44,064 bases of DNA from Deltaproteobacteria bacterium. Lineage in GTDB: Bacteria > Desulfobacterota > Syntrophorhabdia > Syntrophorhabdales > Syntrophorhabdaceae. Below the pieces are notes generated by a model. That model ran no database searches. It saw nothing but the letters and a program-made list of their open reading frames with translations, and was not told the DNA's origin. The DNA is taken from the NCBI GenBank assembly GCA_029777945.1, contig JAKORG010000044.1, positions 1-44,064 of the forward strand. Direction: 5' to 3'. The position numbers were made by a program, and so were the translations under genes. Positions 1 through 9,075 of the stretch are shown here, in pieces. The first letter of the stretch is position 1; every line of letters starts with the position of its first letter.

Positions 1-286
<286 letters not shown>

Positions 287-352
287 ATAAATCAAAATCA
301 GCATGTATAGTTGTCATTAAAGTTTGGAAATATTAAATAAAGCTAATAAAGT

Positions 353-471
<119 letters not shown>

Positions 472-507
472 TTTTTTATTCTCAAAATAAACAAACATTT
501 TGATTAA

Positions 508-1305
508 ATGAAAATTGATTTTCATACCCACATATACCCTGATGATATAGCATCAAGCACAATTAATGCGGTTTGTAAACGTTCAGGGATACAGTCCTAC
601 ACTGATGGCACCCTTACTGGCCTAAAAAAATCTATGGCAAGGGCAGGTATAGATTTGTCAGTTGTTGCTGCTGTTCCAACAAAGCCAAACCAAGTTGCAT
701 CCATTCAAAAATGGTTGTCCTCTATTAGGCAACCGGGTATTGAGGCTTTGGCTGCAATACATCCTGATTCTCCTTTAACCAACAATGACCTTAAAACCCT
801 GAAACAGGAAGGATTCAGGGGCTTTAAACTTCACCCAGATTATCAAAATTTTTATGTCGATGAACCCAGGATGTTTTCTATTTACGAAAAAATAGCAGAA
901 CAGGATATGTTCGTTCTTTTTCATGCAGGTGTTGATAGAGGACTCCCCTACCCTGTTCATGGAACCCCTAAACGTATTGCAAAAGTTCACAAGACTATCC
1001 CAGAATTAACTATTATTGCCGCTCATTTAGGTGGAGAAGATGTATATGAAGAAACAATGAGATATTTATTAGGCCAGGACATTTATATGGATACATCCTT
1101 TGTGCTTCGTATAGCCCCACGGGCATTCCTCGAAAATATTTTTAAGAATCACCCCATAGAACGTATACTGTTTGCATCAGATAGCCCCTGGACAGACCAG
1201 AAAGAAGAACTTGATTTTCTTTTAAATCTGCCTTTTCTTTCAGAAAGGGATAAAGAAAAGATATGTTTTTACAATGCGGCAAGACTATTAAAGTTGGACT
1301 TTTAA
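508..1305 (+). CDS. amidohydrolase family protein (TIM-barrel metal-dependent hydrolase)
   Basis: A 265-residue protein of the amidohydrolase-2 type, a metal-dependent TIM-barrel family that includes decarboxylases and lactone hydrolases. Visible family marks are the N-terminal FHTHIYP (metal His6 and His8), FKLHPDY mid-protein, LFHAG, AAHLGGED (late barrel His) and ASDSPW near the C-terminus (metal Asp). The length is usual for small members of the family. It starts 37 bases after 5S rRNA with no strong ribosome binding site and stands alone, converging on the minus-strand run that ends at 1332. The substrate cannot be told from sequence; hydrolysis or non-oxidative decarboxylation of a small carboxylate are both possible. 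Confidence 0.8.
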   Translation: MKIDFHTHIYPDDIASSTINAVCKRSGIQSYTDGTLTGLKKSMARAGIDLSVVAAVPTKPNQVASIQKWLSSIRQPGIEALAAIHPDSPLTNNDLKTLKQEGFRGFKLHPDYQNFYVDEPRMFSIYEKIAEQDMFVLFHAGVDRGLPYPVHGTPKRIAKVHKTIPELTIIAAHLGGEDVYEETMRYLLGQDIYMDTSFVLRIAPRAFLENIFKNHPIERILFASDSPWTDQKEELDFLLNLPFLSERDKEKICFYNAARLLKLDF

Positions 1306-1331
1306 CCACATAGCTTTTTGTTGAATAAATA

Positions 1332-1679
1332 TCACAGAGGCTTCTTGCGGTATTGGGGGCATAACCATGTTGAGCCCGGGACATAGCTACTGCAAACATT
1401 AGTGCGTGTTTCGTATATTTGACAGGATGTTTTTAAACCATCCCATTGAAGATATACACAACTCATCCTGCAATTTTTTATGTGTTTTCCATACTCATTT
1501 ATAATACGGTCCTTTGTCCATGTTACATCGTATGCACGGATATGGTCAAGAATATCATAGCGCCCTTCCTTTTCCCATCTTTTTATATCATCGAGGGTTA
1601 CATAGGCAGCCATATCTACATGACAACAGTTACCGCACCTAAGGCATATAGTATTTTTATTTTTTTTCCTTTTTATCAT
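1332..1679 (-). CDS. YkgJ-type cysteine cluster protein
   Basis: A 115-residue cysteine-rich protein. Near the N-terminus it has CLRCGNCC (C12, C15, C18, C19), the CxxCxxCC signature of the YkgJ/zinc- or iron-chelating cluster family. Further cysteines lie in NCRMSC, TSCQIY, NVCSSY and WLCPQY, enough for one metal or Fe-S centre. No enzyme activity is established for this family. It is the last gene of the minus-strand run, 9 bases after mogA, so it is probably co-transcribed with the molybdenum cofactor genes, but a role there is only inferred. Confidence 0.75.
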   Translation of the reverse strand: MIKRKKNKNTICLRCGNCCHVDMAAYVTLDDIKRWEKEGRYDILDHIRAYDVTWTKDRIINEYGKHIKNCRMSCVYLQWDGLKTSCQIYETRTNVCSSYVPGSTWLCPQYRKKPL

Positions 1680-1688
1680 CGAAAAAAA

Positions 1689-2177
1689 TTATACTCCACA
1701 ATCAGATGTATCCCCTTTTACCTTTAATATGGCATGGGGTAAGGCATCTATTATAAAAGATAGGCACTCTGTTGCTGCCTTGGGGCTGCCAGGCAAATTG
1801 ACAATAATGCTTTCACCTCTTATACCGCATATCCCCCTTGATATAATTCCATAGGGTGTTATCTTGAAGCTTTCCATTCTCATAACCTCAGCAAAACCGG
1901 GAAGGTCTTTTTCTATAACCATCTTTGTGGCCTCAGGTGTAACGTCTCTTTTTGCTACGCCTGTCCCGCCTGTGGTGACTATTAAATCTATTTTTTCTCT
2001 GTCCGCAAGGAACTTTAATGTATCTGAGATAACATCTATTTCATCAGGGACAATCAACATCTTTTTAACATCGTAGAGATCTTTTAACACATTTTGAAGG
2101 GCAGGACCGCTTTTATCCTCCCTTTCACCCTTAGAGCCTTTATCGCTTATCGTTACAATGGCTACGGTATATTTCAT
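1689..2177 (-). CDS. mogA: molybdopterin adenylyltransferase (MogA/MoaB family)
   Basis: A 162-residue protein with the MogA/MoaB fold. The family adenylates molybdopterin, the step that prepares it for molybdate or tungstate insertion. Visible motifs are the N-terminal TISDKGSKGEREDKSG, the nucleotide-binding TTGGTGVAKRDVTPEA and NLPGSPKA near the end. The ATG overlaps the stop of the MOSC gene by four bases (ATGA), suggesting translational coupling. Together with moaC and MOSC it forms a small cofactor operon. Telling MogA from MoaB by eye is not fully reliable; both are the same activity class. Confidence 0.88.
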   Translation of the reverse strand: MKYTVAIVTISDKGSKGEREDKSGPALQNVLKDLYDVKKMLIVPDEIDVISDTLKFLADREKIDLIVTTGGTGVAKRDVTPEATKMVIEKDLPGFAEVMRMESFKITPYGIISRGICGIRGESIIVNLPGSPKAATECLSFIIDALPHAILKVKGDTSDCGV

Positions 2178-2641
2178 TCTATAACCTCTATCCTATCGCC
2201 TACTCTTACATCACCACCAGTTAAAACCTCGGCAAATATACCCTCTTTTGGCATAATACAGTCACCAACTTGTTCAAATATTGCACACCCTTTATGACAT
2301 TGCTTGCCTATCTGGGTTACCCTTAAAATTGCACGATCTCCAATTTTAAGCTTTGTTCCCACTGGCAATAACACAAGGTCAATACCTTCTACTGTGAGAT
2401 TTTCTGCAAAATCCCCGTATTCGATATTTATACCTTTTTCTCTCATTTTTTCTATGCTCTTTAATGACAGAAGGCTCACTTGTCTATGCATAAAACCTGC
2501 GTGCCCATCTCCTTCAAGACCCTTTCCTTCTATCACTTTGCAGCTACTAATATTTATTTTCTTTTCATTTTTATGTTTGCTTATATTTACTGATATAACC
2601 TTCCCTTTTATTGTTTTTTTTTTGTGACTATCTTCTTTCAT
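2174..2641 (-). CDS. MOSC domain protein
   Basis: A compact MOSC (molybdenum cofactor sulfurase C-terminal) domain protein of 155 residues. Stand-alone MOSC proteins are thought to bind or carry sulfur or cofactor; the precise reaction is not settled. Marks are the repeated gly-rich GKGLEGDGHAGFMHRQVSLL, YGDFAENLTVEGIDL, GTKLKIGDRAILRVTQIGKQCHKGCAIFEQ with the conserved Cys, and the closing GGDVRVGDRIEV. I chose the ATG at 2641, preceded by GGGAG, over the upstream start at 2695, which would lie deep inside moaC. Even so it overlaps the moaC stop by 14 bases, and it overlaps mogA by four. Confidence 0.85.
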   Translation of the reverse strand: MKEDSHKKKTIKGKVISVNISKHKNEKKINISSCKVIEGKGLEGDGHAGFMHRQVSLLSLKSIEKMREKGINIEYGDFAENLTVEGIDLVLLPVGTKLKIGDRAILRVTQIGKQCHKGCAIFEQVGDCIMPKEGIFAEVLTGGDVRVGDRIEVIE

Positions 2642-3101
2642 ATCTCCCACTTTTTCCACCTTCTTTTTCAATAAGATAAAATGGACCCAGCTCAATGCCC
2701 TTATCTATGGCTTTACACATATCGTAAATAGTTAAGGCAACATGGGTTGCACATACAAGGGCCTCCATTTCTACACCTGTTTTACCTGTTGTCTTTACTG
2801 TTGATAAAATTTCTACCCTATTTTCATCATCTAAAAAAGTAAATTCCACTTCTATATGGCTTATTGCCAATGGATGACAAAGGGGTATTAACTCGTGGGT
2901 CTTTTTTGCTGCCATAATCCCTGCAATCTTTGCAACGGAAAAAATATCACCTTTTAGACCATAACCTTCTTTTATTATCTTATACGTATTTGGGGATACC
3001 CGAACGTTTCCATACGCCTTTGCAACCCTATGTGTTTCTCTTTTATCAGAGATATCCACCATCCGTGCCCTTCCCTTTTCATCAAGATGGGTAAGTTGCA
3101 T
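2628..3101 (-). CDS. moaC: cyclic pyranopterin monophosphate synthase
   Basis: MoaC converts the cyclic dihydro-GTP made by MoaA into cyclic pyranopterin monophosphate in molybdenum cofactor synthesis. The protein (157 residues, normal for the family) shows the RVAKAYGNVRVSP region, KKTHELIPLCHPL, TTGKTGVEMEALV and IYDMCKAIDKG, the conserved substrate-site blocks. The ATG at 3101 is preferred because GGAGG lies six bases upstream; the longer frame from 3116 lacks a site. It lies 24 bases downstream of the M16 protease stop and overlaps the MOSC start by 14 bases. No moaA, moaD or moaE is in the window. Confidence 0.95.
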   Translation of the reverse strand: MQLTHLDEKGRARMVDISDKRETHRVAKAYGNVRVSPNTYKIIKEGYGLKGDIFSVAKIAGIMAAKKTHELIPLCHPLAISHIEVEFTFLDDENRVEILSTVKTTGKTGVEMEALVCATHVALTIYDMCKAIDKGIELGPFYLIEKEGGKSGRYERR

Positions 3102-3125
3102 CTTTTTCCTCCACACTTTTAAATG

Positions 3126-5690
3126 TTATCCACCCACTTCAACTAAAACCATCTTATCTAAATCTATGTATTTCTTTGCTACATTGTTTACATCTGCTTC
3201 CGTTACCTGTTCTATATAATTTTGCCATCTTTTAAAGTAATCAGGTCCCAGCCCGTATATAGTATCAAGGCACATCTCTGAAGCAATATTTGTATTGGAC
3301 TGCAGACTGATTAATTTATTTCCGATAAGCCGATTTTTTGCATTTTTTATCTCTTCAGATGTGAAACCTTCTTTGGCAACCCTTTTTAATTCATCTATTG
3401 CAATTCTTTTAACATCTTCTAAATATCTTACATCTGTGCCTATGTATATACCCATACTACCTGTTTCGTAATCCTGCCTGTTAAAAAATGTTAATGCATA
3501 TGCGTATGGATTTTCTTCCCTTAATATCCTGTGAATTCTACCTCCCATGCCTGATAAGATCGCAGCCATTACCTCAATGGCATATTTGTCGTTGTCTATT
3601 ATCCCAGGAGCTAAAAATCCAAAGATTAAATGCCTTTGCCCCATTTCTTTCTTTTTTAATACCTCTTGTTTTTTTCCCTTTGGTAGAATCTTTTTTAAGG
3701 TTATCCTTTTCCCATTAAAATCCGAAAAAAATTCTTCAAACAAACCTTTTATTTCAACTTGATTAACGTCTCCTGATATGGCTAATACAGCTTCTTCTGG
3801 TGTTACATATTTTTTATATACAGCGTTTAGGTCAGATATGGTTATGTCTTTAACATCCCTTTCGTTTCCATCGGGGTCCTTTGAGTAAGGATGTCCTTCA
3901 AAAATGGCCTCTCTAAAACGCATAAAGGTAAATGTTATAGGGTCGTCCTCTTTCTGCCTGATCTCTGAGAGCACCTCATCTTTTACCCGTGCCAGCTCAT
4001 CTACTCTAAAGACTGTATCTTTTATAAGTTCGCTCAAGAGCTTAAAAACAGTTTTTAAATCTTTACTTAAAAATTTTCCTGTGAGTCCAAATGTATTTTT
4101 ACCGCTAAAAGGTGTAATATCTCCTGCAAGCATATCAATCTCTTTTGCTATTGTTGAGGCATCTTTATTTGAAGTTCCTTTTAGTAACATTTTTGACAGG
4201 ACATTGAATATACCATTTTTTCCATCAGGTTCTTCTTTTAGACCACCTATAAATCCTATTCTAAAGGCAAAACTCGGGGAACTTTTATTTACATTTACTA
4301 CACATTTCATATTGTTTTTTAATGTAAATGTATAGGGATTCCCTGCCTTTTTACCTGATTGCAAAACTACAATCTTTCTTTCTTTGCCTATAATGTATTT
4401 ATCCAGCGCTGCCTTAATGTCTTTTTCTGTCACCTTTTCAATGCGTTTTAGATAATCCTCAACAAAATCAATTCTATTTGTTAGTGTGAAAAATTTGCCT
4501 ACTTGCATTGCCTTTCCCTGGGCAGTCTCTTGAGAATAAATAAATGAAGAGCTTATAATGTTTTTTGCCTTTGTCAATTCCCATTCATCAGGGCCGTATT
4601 CTTTAAGCCTTTTTAATTCTTTTTCAATTTCTTTTACAATTGCCCTATAATCGTCTTTGAAAAATGTAGAATATATCATAAATAGGCCGTCGTATTTAGG
4701 CACAAATAAATCAGCGGCTATACCTGTTACAATGCCTTTTTTGTATTTCAACTGTTGCTGTAGCCTCGAGCTATCCCCTGAGCCCATAATCACAGATAGA
4801 ACATCAAGGGCAGGTATATCATCATGGGTAATCGATGGAATTCTGTAAGAAATGGCTAAATAGTTTTCTTTAACATCCCTTTCAATTATCTTTTCTGAGG
4901 CCATTTCATCTTTTTTCGTCAAAATTACCGGATCTTTTCTGTATAAATCCAATTTTTTTGAAAAGTGTTTCTTAATGAGTTCCTCTGCCTCTTGTTTTTG
5001 GAAGTCACCAACAACTACGACAACCATATTTTCAGGAACATAATGGGTTTTATAGTATAAAACTATATCCTCTCTTGTGATTCCCTTAACTGTCCTATCA
5101 TAACCTATAATCGGTCTGCCGTAAGGTATATCTGAATAACTCAGGGAAAACAGTTCCTTAAAAAGTTTTCTCTGCGGGTCATCTTCACCCATTTTTATCT
5201 CTTCGAGGATAACCTTTCTTTCTTTTACTATCTCTTCTTCAGGGAATACTGGATTATTTACTGCATCTGCAAGCAATTCAAAACCTTCTCGAAAGGCATT
5301 TTTTGGTATCACAGTATGATATACAGTATTATCGTATGATGTGAATGCATTTATCTGTCCCCCTAATGCCTCAATCATGGAAGGCATTTCGTTGACCTTT
5401 AATTTTTCTGTGCCTTTAAAGATAAGATGTTCTATAAAATGGGTTATGCCGGAAATCTTTTCATGTTCATGCCAGCTACCTACCCTTACCCAAATCTGAA
5501 CAGCAACCACGCCTGTATTTTTTCTTTCCTCGAATATATATTGTAGTTTGTTATTTAGCGTATAAACCTCCATAGAAAATACCTTGTTATAGAATGTAAA
5601 AAAGAAAAAAATAAAGATAAAAGTCTTATAAAAGAAGGGGAAAGGCCCCCTTTTAAAGGGCCTTTCTTCCTTCATAGAATGCTTTGACAT
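3126..5690 (-). CDS. M16 family zinc peptidase, two tandem M16 units
   Basis: An 854-residue insulinase-type (M16/pitrilysin) metallopeptidase, expected in the periplasm or outer-envelope space. The first half carries the inverted zinc motif HFIEH (His84, catalytic Glu87, His88) and the distal Glu164 exactly 76 residues later, within EIVKERKVILEEI. The second M16 unit starts near residue 440 and lacks HxxEH, the usual arrangement of an active plus an inactive half. A hydrophobic Phe-rich stretch at residues 18-38 looks like a signal peptide. The ATG at 5690 (or 5675) lies inside the end of iorB, and a GC-rich hairpin (5641-5665) sits within the signal-peptide codons, so the start is uncertain; Met40 (5573) would give a cytosolic form. 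Confidence 0.88.
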   Translation of the reverse strand: MSKHSMKEERPFKRGPFPFFYKTFIFIFFFFTFYNKVFSMEVYTLNNKLQYIFEERKNTGVVAVQIWVRVGSWHEHEKISGITHFIEHLIFKGTEKLKVNEMPSMIEALGGQINAFTSYDNTVYHTVIPKNAFREGFELLADAVNNPVFPEEEIVKERKVILEEIKMGEDDPQRKLFKELFSLSYSDIPYGRPIIGYDRTVKGITREDIVLYYKTHYVPENMVVVVVGDFQKQEAEELIKKHFSKKLDLYRKDPVILTKKDEMASEKIIERDVKENYLAISYRIPSITHDDIPALDVLSVIMGSGDSSRLQQQLKYKKGIVTGIAADLFVPKYDGLFMIYSTFFKDDYRAIVKEIEKELKRLKEYGPDEWELTKAKNIISSSFIYSQETAQGKAMQVGKFFTLTNRIDFVEDYLKRIEKVTEKDIKAALDKYIIGKERKIVVLQSGKKAGNPYTFTLKNNMKCVVNVNKSSPSFAFRIGFIGGLKEEPDGKNGIFNVLSKMLLKGTSNKDASTIAKEIDMLAGDITPFSGKNTFGLTGKFLSKDLKTVFKLLSELIKDTVFRVDELARVKDEVLSEIRQKEDDPITFTFMRFREAIFEGHPYSKDPDGNERDVKDITISDLNAVYKKYVTPEEAVLAISGDVNQVEIKGLFEEFFSDFNGKRITLKKILPKGKKQEVLKKKEMGQRHLIFGFLAPGIIDNDKYAIEVMAAILSGMGGRIHRILREENPYAYALTFFNRQDYETGSMGIYIGTDVRYLEDVKRIAIDELKRVAKEGFTSEEIKNAKNRLIGNKLISLQSNTNIASEMCLDTIYGLGPDYFKRWQNYIEQVTEADVNNVAKKYIDLDKMVLVEVGG
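5641..5665 (-). terminator. hairpin at the iorB / M16 protease junction
   Basis: AAAGGCCC and GGGCCTTT form an eight-base-pair stem with a nine-base loop. In the minus direction it is followed by CCCCTTCTTTTA, a weak U-rich tract. It overlaps the end of iorB and the first codons of the M16 gene. It may weaken read-through from iorAB into the protease and Mo-cofactor genes, or shape translation of the protease. Function is inferred from structure only. Confidence 0.45.
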
Positions 5691-6246
5691 TTAAATCGTG
5701 GAGTTTTGGTGCAAGAAGGGACTTAATAGCCTCAACAAATTGTTCAGGATTTATCTCGGGAAAGAAATTGGAGAATGCGCCCACAAGGACAACATTTGCA
5801 GCCTGGACATTTCCAAGGCTCCTTGCAATACCTTGCCCATCAACTACCCAGACATTGTCTTTGAAGTATTTTTTAAATATCTTTTCCACATCCTCAGGAT
5901 ATTTAACCTGACCAAGGTTAACTGCAGGTGGAAATATCTTTTGTTTGTTTATGATAATTTTGCCTTCAGGTTTTACCCAGTTGATATACCTTAGTGCCTC
6001 AAGAAGCTCAAAGGATAGGAGAAAATCCACATCTCCATACTTAATTAGAGGCGAATAAACCTTTTTGCCAAACCTAAAGTGTGTAGTAACATCTCCACCC
6101 CTCTGTGCCATCCCGTGCACCTCTGCCTTCTTTACATCATAGCCGGCTTTGATGAAAACCTCGGCAAGGATATTACTTGCAAGGATCGTTCCCTGCCCAC
6201 CAACACCTGATAGAAATATATTTACTGTTTTATCGCTATTTTTCAT
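5653..6246 (-). CDS. iorB: indolepyruvate ferredoxin oxidoreductase, beta subunit
   Basis: The 197-residue gamma-type domain subunit of the two-subunit 2-oxoacid:ferredoxin oxidoreductase that oxidises aryl pyruvates (indolepyruvate, phenylpyruvate) to the aryl-acetyl-CoA and reduces ferredoxin. Family marks are FLSGVGGQGTILAS at the N-terminus, KKAEVHGMAQRGGDVTTHFRFG, and the closing stretch AFYEGRK. The length matches IorB. It starts ten bases after the iorA stop, so the two are one transcription unit. In amino acid fermenters and syntrophs the pair removes transaminated aromatic amino acids or acts in reverse to fix CO2. Confidence 0.95.
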   Translation of the reverse strand: MKNSDKTVNIFLSGVGGQGTILASNILAEVFIKAGYDVKKAEVHGMAQRGGDVTTHFRFGKKVYSPLIKYGDVDFLLSFELLEALRYINWVKPEGKIIINKQKIFPPAVNLGQVKYPEDVEKIFKKYFKDNVWVVDGQGIARSLGNVQAANVVLVGAFSNFFPEINPEQFVEAIKSLLAPKLHDLNVKAFYEGRKAL

Positions 6247-6256
6247 TGCCCACCTC

Positions 6257-8068
6257 CTACTTTGTGCCCGGGACTATGGCATCAAATTTACAAACCTGAA
6301 CACATACCTCGCAGCCTACACACTGATCCCTGTTAATATAAGTAGTTCCTTTTCTCTTGTGACCATCTTTTGTTGTGCCTTCACCTTCTTGCCAGCTTAT
6401 GGCAGGGCAGTTAATCTCAAGGCACATCCTGCAGCCCCTGCATTTATCTGTATCAACTACATAGAACGGATGTTTGAATCTTTCTGTTGGTTTTGCCCTT
6501 CTTAGAAGCATACACGGTGCATTTTTGTAAATAATTAGAGATGGTTCATCTTTATTCATCTCCTCTTTTATGATTTCCATAGTCTCTTTTATGTTGTATG
6601 GGTCAATGTAACGTATGCTCTTTACGCCAAGGGCCTTTCCGAGTTCTGCATAGTCAACGGCATTTGTTGGCTCCTGCCTTGCTGTAAAGCCTGTCCCTGG
6701 GTGTTCCTGGTGACCTGTCATTCCTGTTATCCTGTTATCGAGTACAATGGTAGTTGAATTACCCTTATTATAAACGACATCCATAAGGGGTGTAACACCG
6801 CCATGTAAGAATGTAGAATCACCTATAACGGCTACCACCTTTCCTAATGCATCTTTGCCTATGGCCTTCATGGCGCCGTGAGCCTGCCCAACACCTGCAC
6901 CCATACAAATTGTTGTATGAAGAGCTTGAAGTGGAGGCGCTGTGCCAAGGGTATAACAACCTATATCCCCAAATACAAAGGCACCGAGTTTCTTTAAGGC
7001 ATAAAAAAGTGGCCTGTGAGAACATCCGGCACAGAGGTTTGGTGGCCTTCTGGGAAGGTCCTCTGGTTTTACCCTTATCTTTGGTTCTTTGTATTTTTTA
7101 CCTTTAAGTGCCTTTTCAACAATTTCAGGAGAAAGTTCATACATATTTGGTATTACATCTTTTCCATGCCATATCTTTATACCCATTGCCTTAATCTCTG
7201 TTTCAAAGAATGGGTCAAGCTCTTCCACTATTACAATCTTTTTAACCTTTTTAGCAAACTCTGCGATCATTTTCTTTGGTAGAGGCCATACCATTCCTAA
7301 CTTAAGGTAAGACCATTCAGGAAAGACCTCTTTTGTATACAGATATGATACACCGCTCGATATTACCCCAACACTTGTGTCATTTATCTCCATAATGTTG
7401 TATTTAAATGTATTTGCATACTCTTCGAGCTTTTTCATCTTCTCTTCCACTGCTTTGCGCCTTACCCTGACATTTATGGGCACCATAACATATTTTGGTG
7501 CATCCTTTGGGTCGAGGCCAGGAACAATATTCGATTCTACCCTGTCTTCAAGGACAACTGGCGAATCAGAGTGCGCCACCCTTGTCTCAGTTCTTAAAAG
7601 TACAGGTGTATCGAACTGCTCACTAATTTCAAAGGCAATCTTTGTAAAGTCTTTACATTCCTGGGCATCTGCCGGCTCGAGCATAGGAATCTTGCCAAAA
7701 CGTGCCCAGTTACGGCTATCCTGCTCATTTTGTGAGCTATGGACATTAGGGTCATCTGCTACTACAATCATTAACCCACCTTTGATACCGGTGTAGGAAA
7801 GTGTCATAAGTGGGTCTGCGGCAACATTTAGACCTACATGTTTCATAGATGCCATAGCCCTAACCCCTGCTATCGCTGCGCCACTTACTACCTCTACAGC
7901 CACCTTTTCATTTGTAGACCATTCTGCATATATCTCGGGATAGTTCTCAGCGATATCTCTTAAAATCTCACTACTTGGTGTTCCGGGATAGGCAGCTGCA
8001 ACCTTAACTCCTGCCTCCCATGCCCCTCTTGCAATTGCAGCATTTCCTTGCATTATTTCTTTTTTCAT
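6257..8068 (-). CDS. iorA: indolepyruvate ferredoxin oxidoreductase, alpha subunit
   Basis: The 603-residue catalytic subunit. It has the N-terminal pyrimidine-binding 2-oxoacid oxidoreductase domain (EAGVKVAAAYPGTPSSEI), a transketolase-like middle, and a C-terminal thiamine diphosphate domain (LCAGCSHRPLFYALK, FGDIGCYTLG, VIGDSTFLHGG, LDNRITGMTGHQEHPG). It ends with two 4Fe-4S ferredoxin motifs, CRGCRMC and CVGCEVC, for electron transfer to ferredoxin. The ATG at 8068 follows a purine-rich GGGGGA site. It heads the minus-strand run and is divergent from the SDR gene across about 200 bases. Oxygen sensitivity is expected. Confidence 0.96.
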   Translation of the reverse strand: MKKEIMQGNAAIARGAWEAGVKVAAAYPGTPSSEILRDIAENYPEIYAEWSTNEKVAVEVVSGAAIAGVRAMASMKHVGLNVAADPLMTLSYTGIKGGLMIVVADDPNVHSSQNEQDSRNWARFGKIPMLEPADAQECKDFTKIAFEISEQFDTPVLLRTETRVAHSDSPVVLEDRVESNIVPGLDPKDAPKYVMVPINVRVRRKAVEEKMKKLEEYANTFKYNIMEINDTSVGVISSGVSYLYTKEVFPEWSYLKLGMVWPLPKKMIAEFAKKVKKIVIVEELDPFFETEIKAMGIKIWHGKDVIPNMYELSPEIVEKALKGKKYKEPKIRVKPEDLPRRPPNLCAGCSHRPLFYALKKLGAFVFGDIGCYTLGTAPPLQALHTTICMGAGVGQAHGAMKAIGKDALGKVVAVIGDSTFLHGGVTPLMDVVYNKGNSTTIVLDNRITGMTGHQEHPGTGFTARQEPTNAVDYAELGKALGVKSIRYIDPYNIKETMEIIKEEMNKDEPSLIIYKNAPCMLLRRAKPTERFKHPFYVVDTDKCRGCRMCLEINCPAISWQEGEGTTKDGHKRKGTTYINRDQCVGCEVCVQVCKFDAIVPGTK

Positions 8069-8272
8069 ATTTCCCCCATTTTCCCATTTATTGTATAACC
8101 TTTTGATTAGATTAATTCATCACCTCCTTTATCTGTGTTTTTTATTATTTCAAACAATAATTTTCGTCATCTATTTTTTACAGAAACATACTGTTTTGTC
8201 AAGATTTTTAAAGATTTTATTTTAGTCTTGAGAGATATATGGAATATTTTGTAATATAACATGGAAACAGAG

Positions 8273-9028
8273 ATGAAACTCAAAGGAAAAATAGCGATTT
8301 TAACCGCAGCGGCAGGGGCAGGTATTGGAAGGGCTACGGCAAGGACTTTTGCCAGAGAAGGTGCAATAGTAGTAGTAACGGACATATATGAAGAAAGGAC
8401 AAAACAGGTTGTTCATGAACTAAACAAAGAATTCGGGGTGCAAGGCATTGGCATAAAATGCGATGTTTTAAATCTTCAAGATATAAAGAATGTGGTTAAA
8501 ATAACAATGGAAACATTCGGGAGGATAGATATACTCTTTAACAATGCTGGAACAAATCGTCCTTCTAAAATAATAGACATCACTGATGAAAACTGGGAAA
8601 TAGTAATAGGTGTTTCTTTAAGAAGTGTATTCTACTTTACAAGAGAGGTTCTTCCTATAATGATGGAACAACAATACGGCAGAATCATCAGCATTACATC
8701 CGTAGCCGGTTTCAGAGGCCTCGCAGGAGGCCATGCCCATTATGCAGCAGCAAAGGCAGGTGTCATGGCATTTACAAGATGTCTTGCCATGGAGGCAGCG
8801 CCTTATAGGATAACGGCTAATACCATCGCCCCGAGTTTCATATATAATGAATTTATTCCAAATCTTTATCCAAAGGAAGAAATCGAAAGAATGCTCAACG
8901 AGATACCCTATCCGAGAAAAGGTGTCCCCCAGGACGTTGCAAATGTTGCACTATTTCTTGCCTCAGATGAAGGAGAGTATATTACAGGCCAGACCATATG
9001 CGTAACCGGTGGGAGCTGGATGAGATAA
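8273..9028 (+). CDS. short-chain dehydrogenase/reductase (SDR family)
   Basis: A classical SDR of about 251 residues that uses NAD(P)H to oxidise or reduce an alcohol/ketone pair. The cofactor loop reads TAAAGAGIGRATA, where the usual TG of TGxxxGIG is replaced by TA. The rest is standard: NNAG, the Ser in ITSVAG, the catalytic YAAAK, and the C-terminal FLASDEGEYITGQTICVTGG. I prefer the ATG at 8273 (MKLKGK) with a weak GGA upstream over 8261, which has no visible site. It could be a 3-oxoacyl-ACP reductase-like enzyme or a sugar/steroid-type dehydrogenase; the substrate is not visible from sequence. The next gene follows 47 bases later. Confidence 0.85.
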   Translation: MKLKGKIAILTAAAGAGIGRATARTFAREGAIVVVTDIYEERTKQVVHELNKEFGVQGIGIKCDVLNLQDIKNVVKITMETFGRIDILFNNAGTNRPSKIIDITDENWEIVIGVSLRSVFYFTREVLPIMMEQQYGRIISITSVAGFRGLAGGHAHYAAAKAGVMAFTRCLAMEAAPYRITANTIAPSFIYNEFIPNLYPKEEIERMLNEIPYPRKGVPQDVANVALFLASDEGEYITGQTICVTGGSWMR

Positions 9029-9075
9029 AAAAAGGTGCATATATCTTTAAATATAAATTAAAAAAGGAGGATTAA

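Noticed and set aside
3904-4335. Plus-strand 143-codon frame opposite the M16 gene
   Set aside because: It is a shadow of the protease: low-complexity Ser/Phe-rich translation, no ribosome site, and the opposite frame has clear family motifs.
8109-8125. Sequence TCACCTCCTTT like the 3' end of 16S rRNA
   Set aside because: On the minus strand it is a very strong ribosome site, but only followed by ATG AAT TAA; no other 16S sequence is present. Probably chance or a minimal leader ORF of iorA; not supported further.
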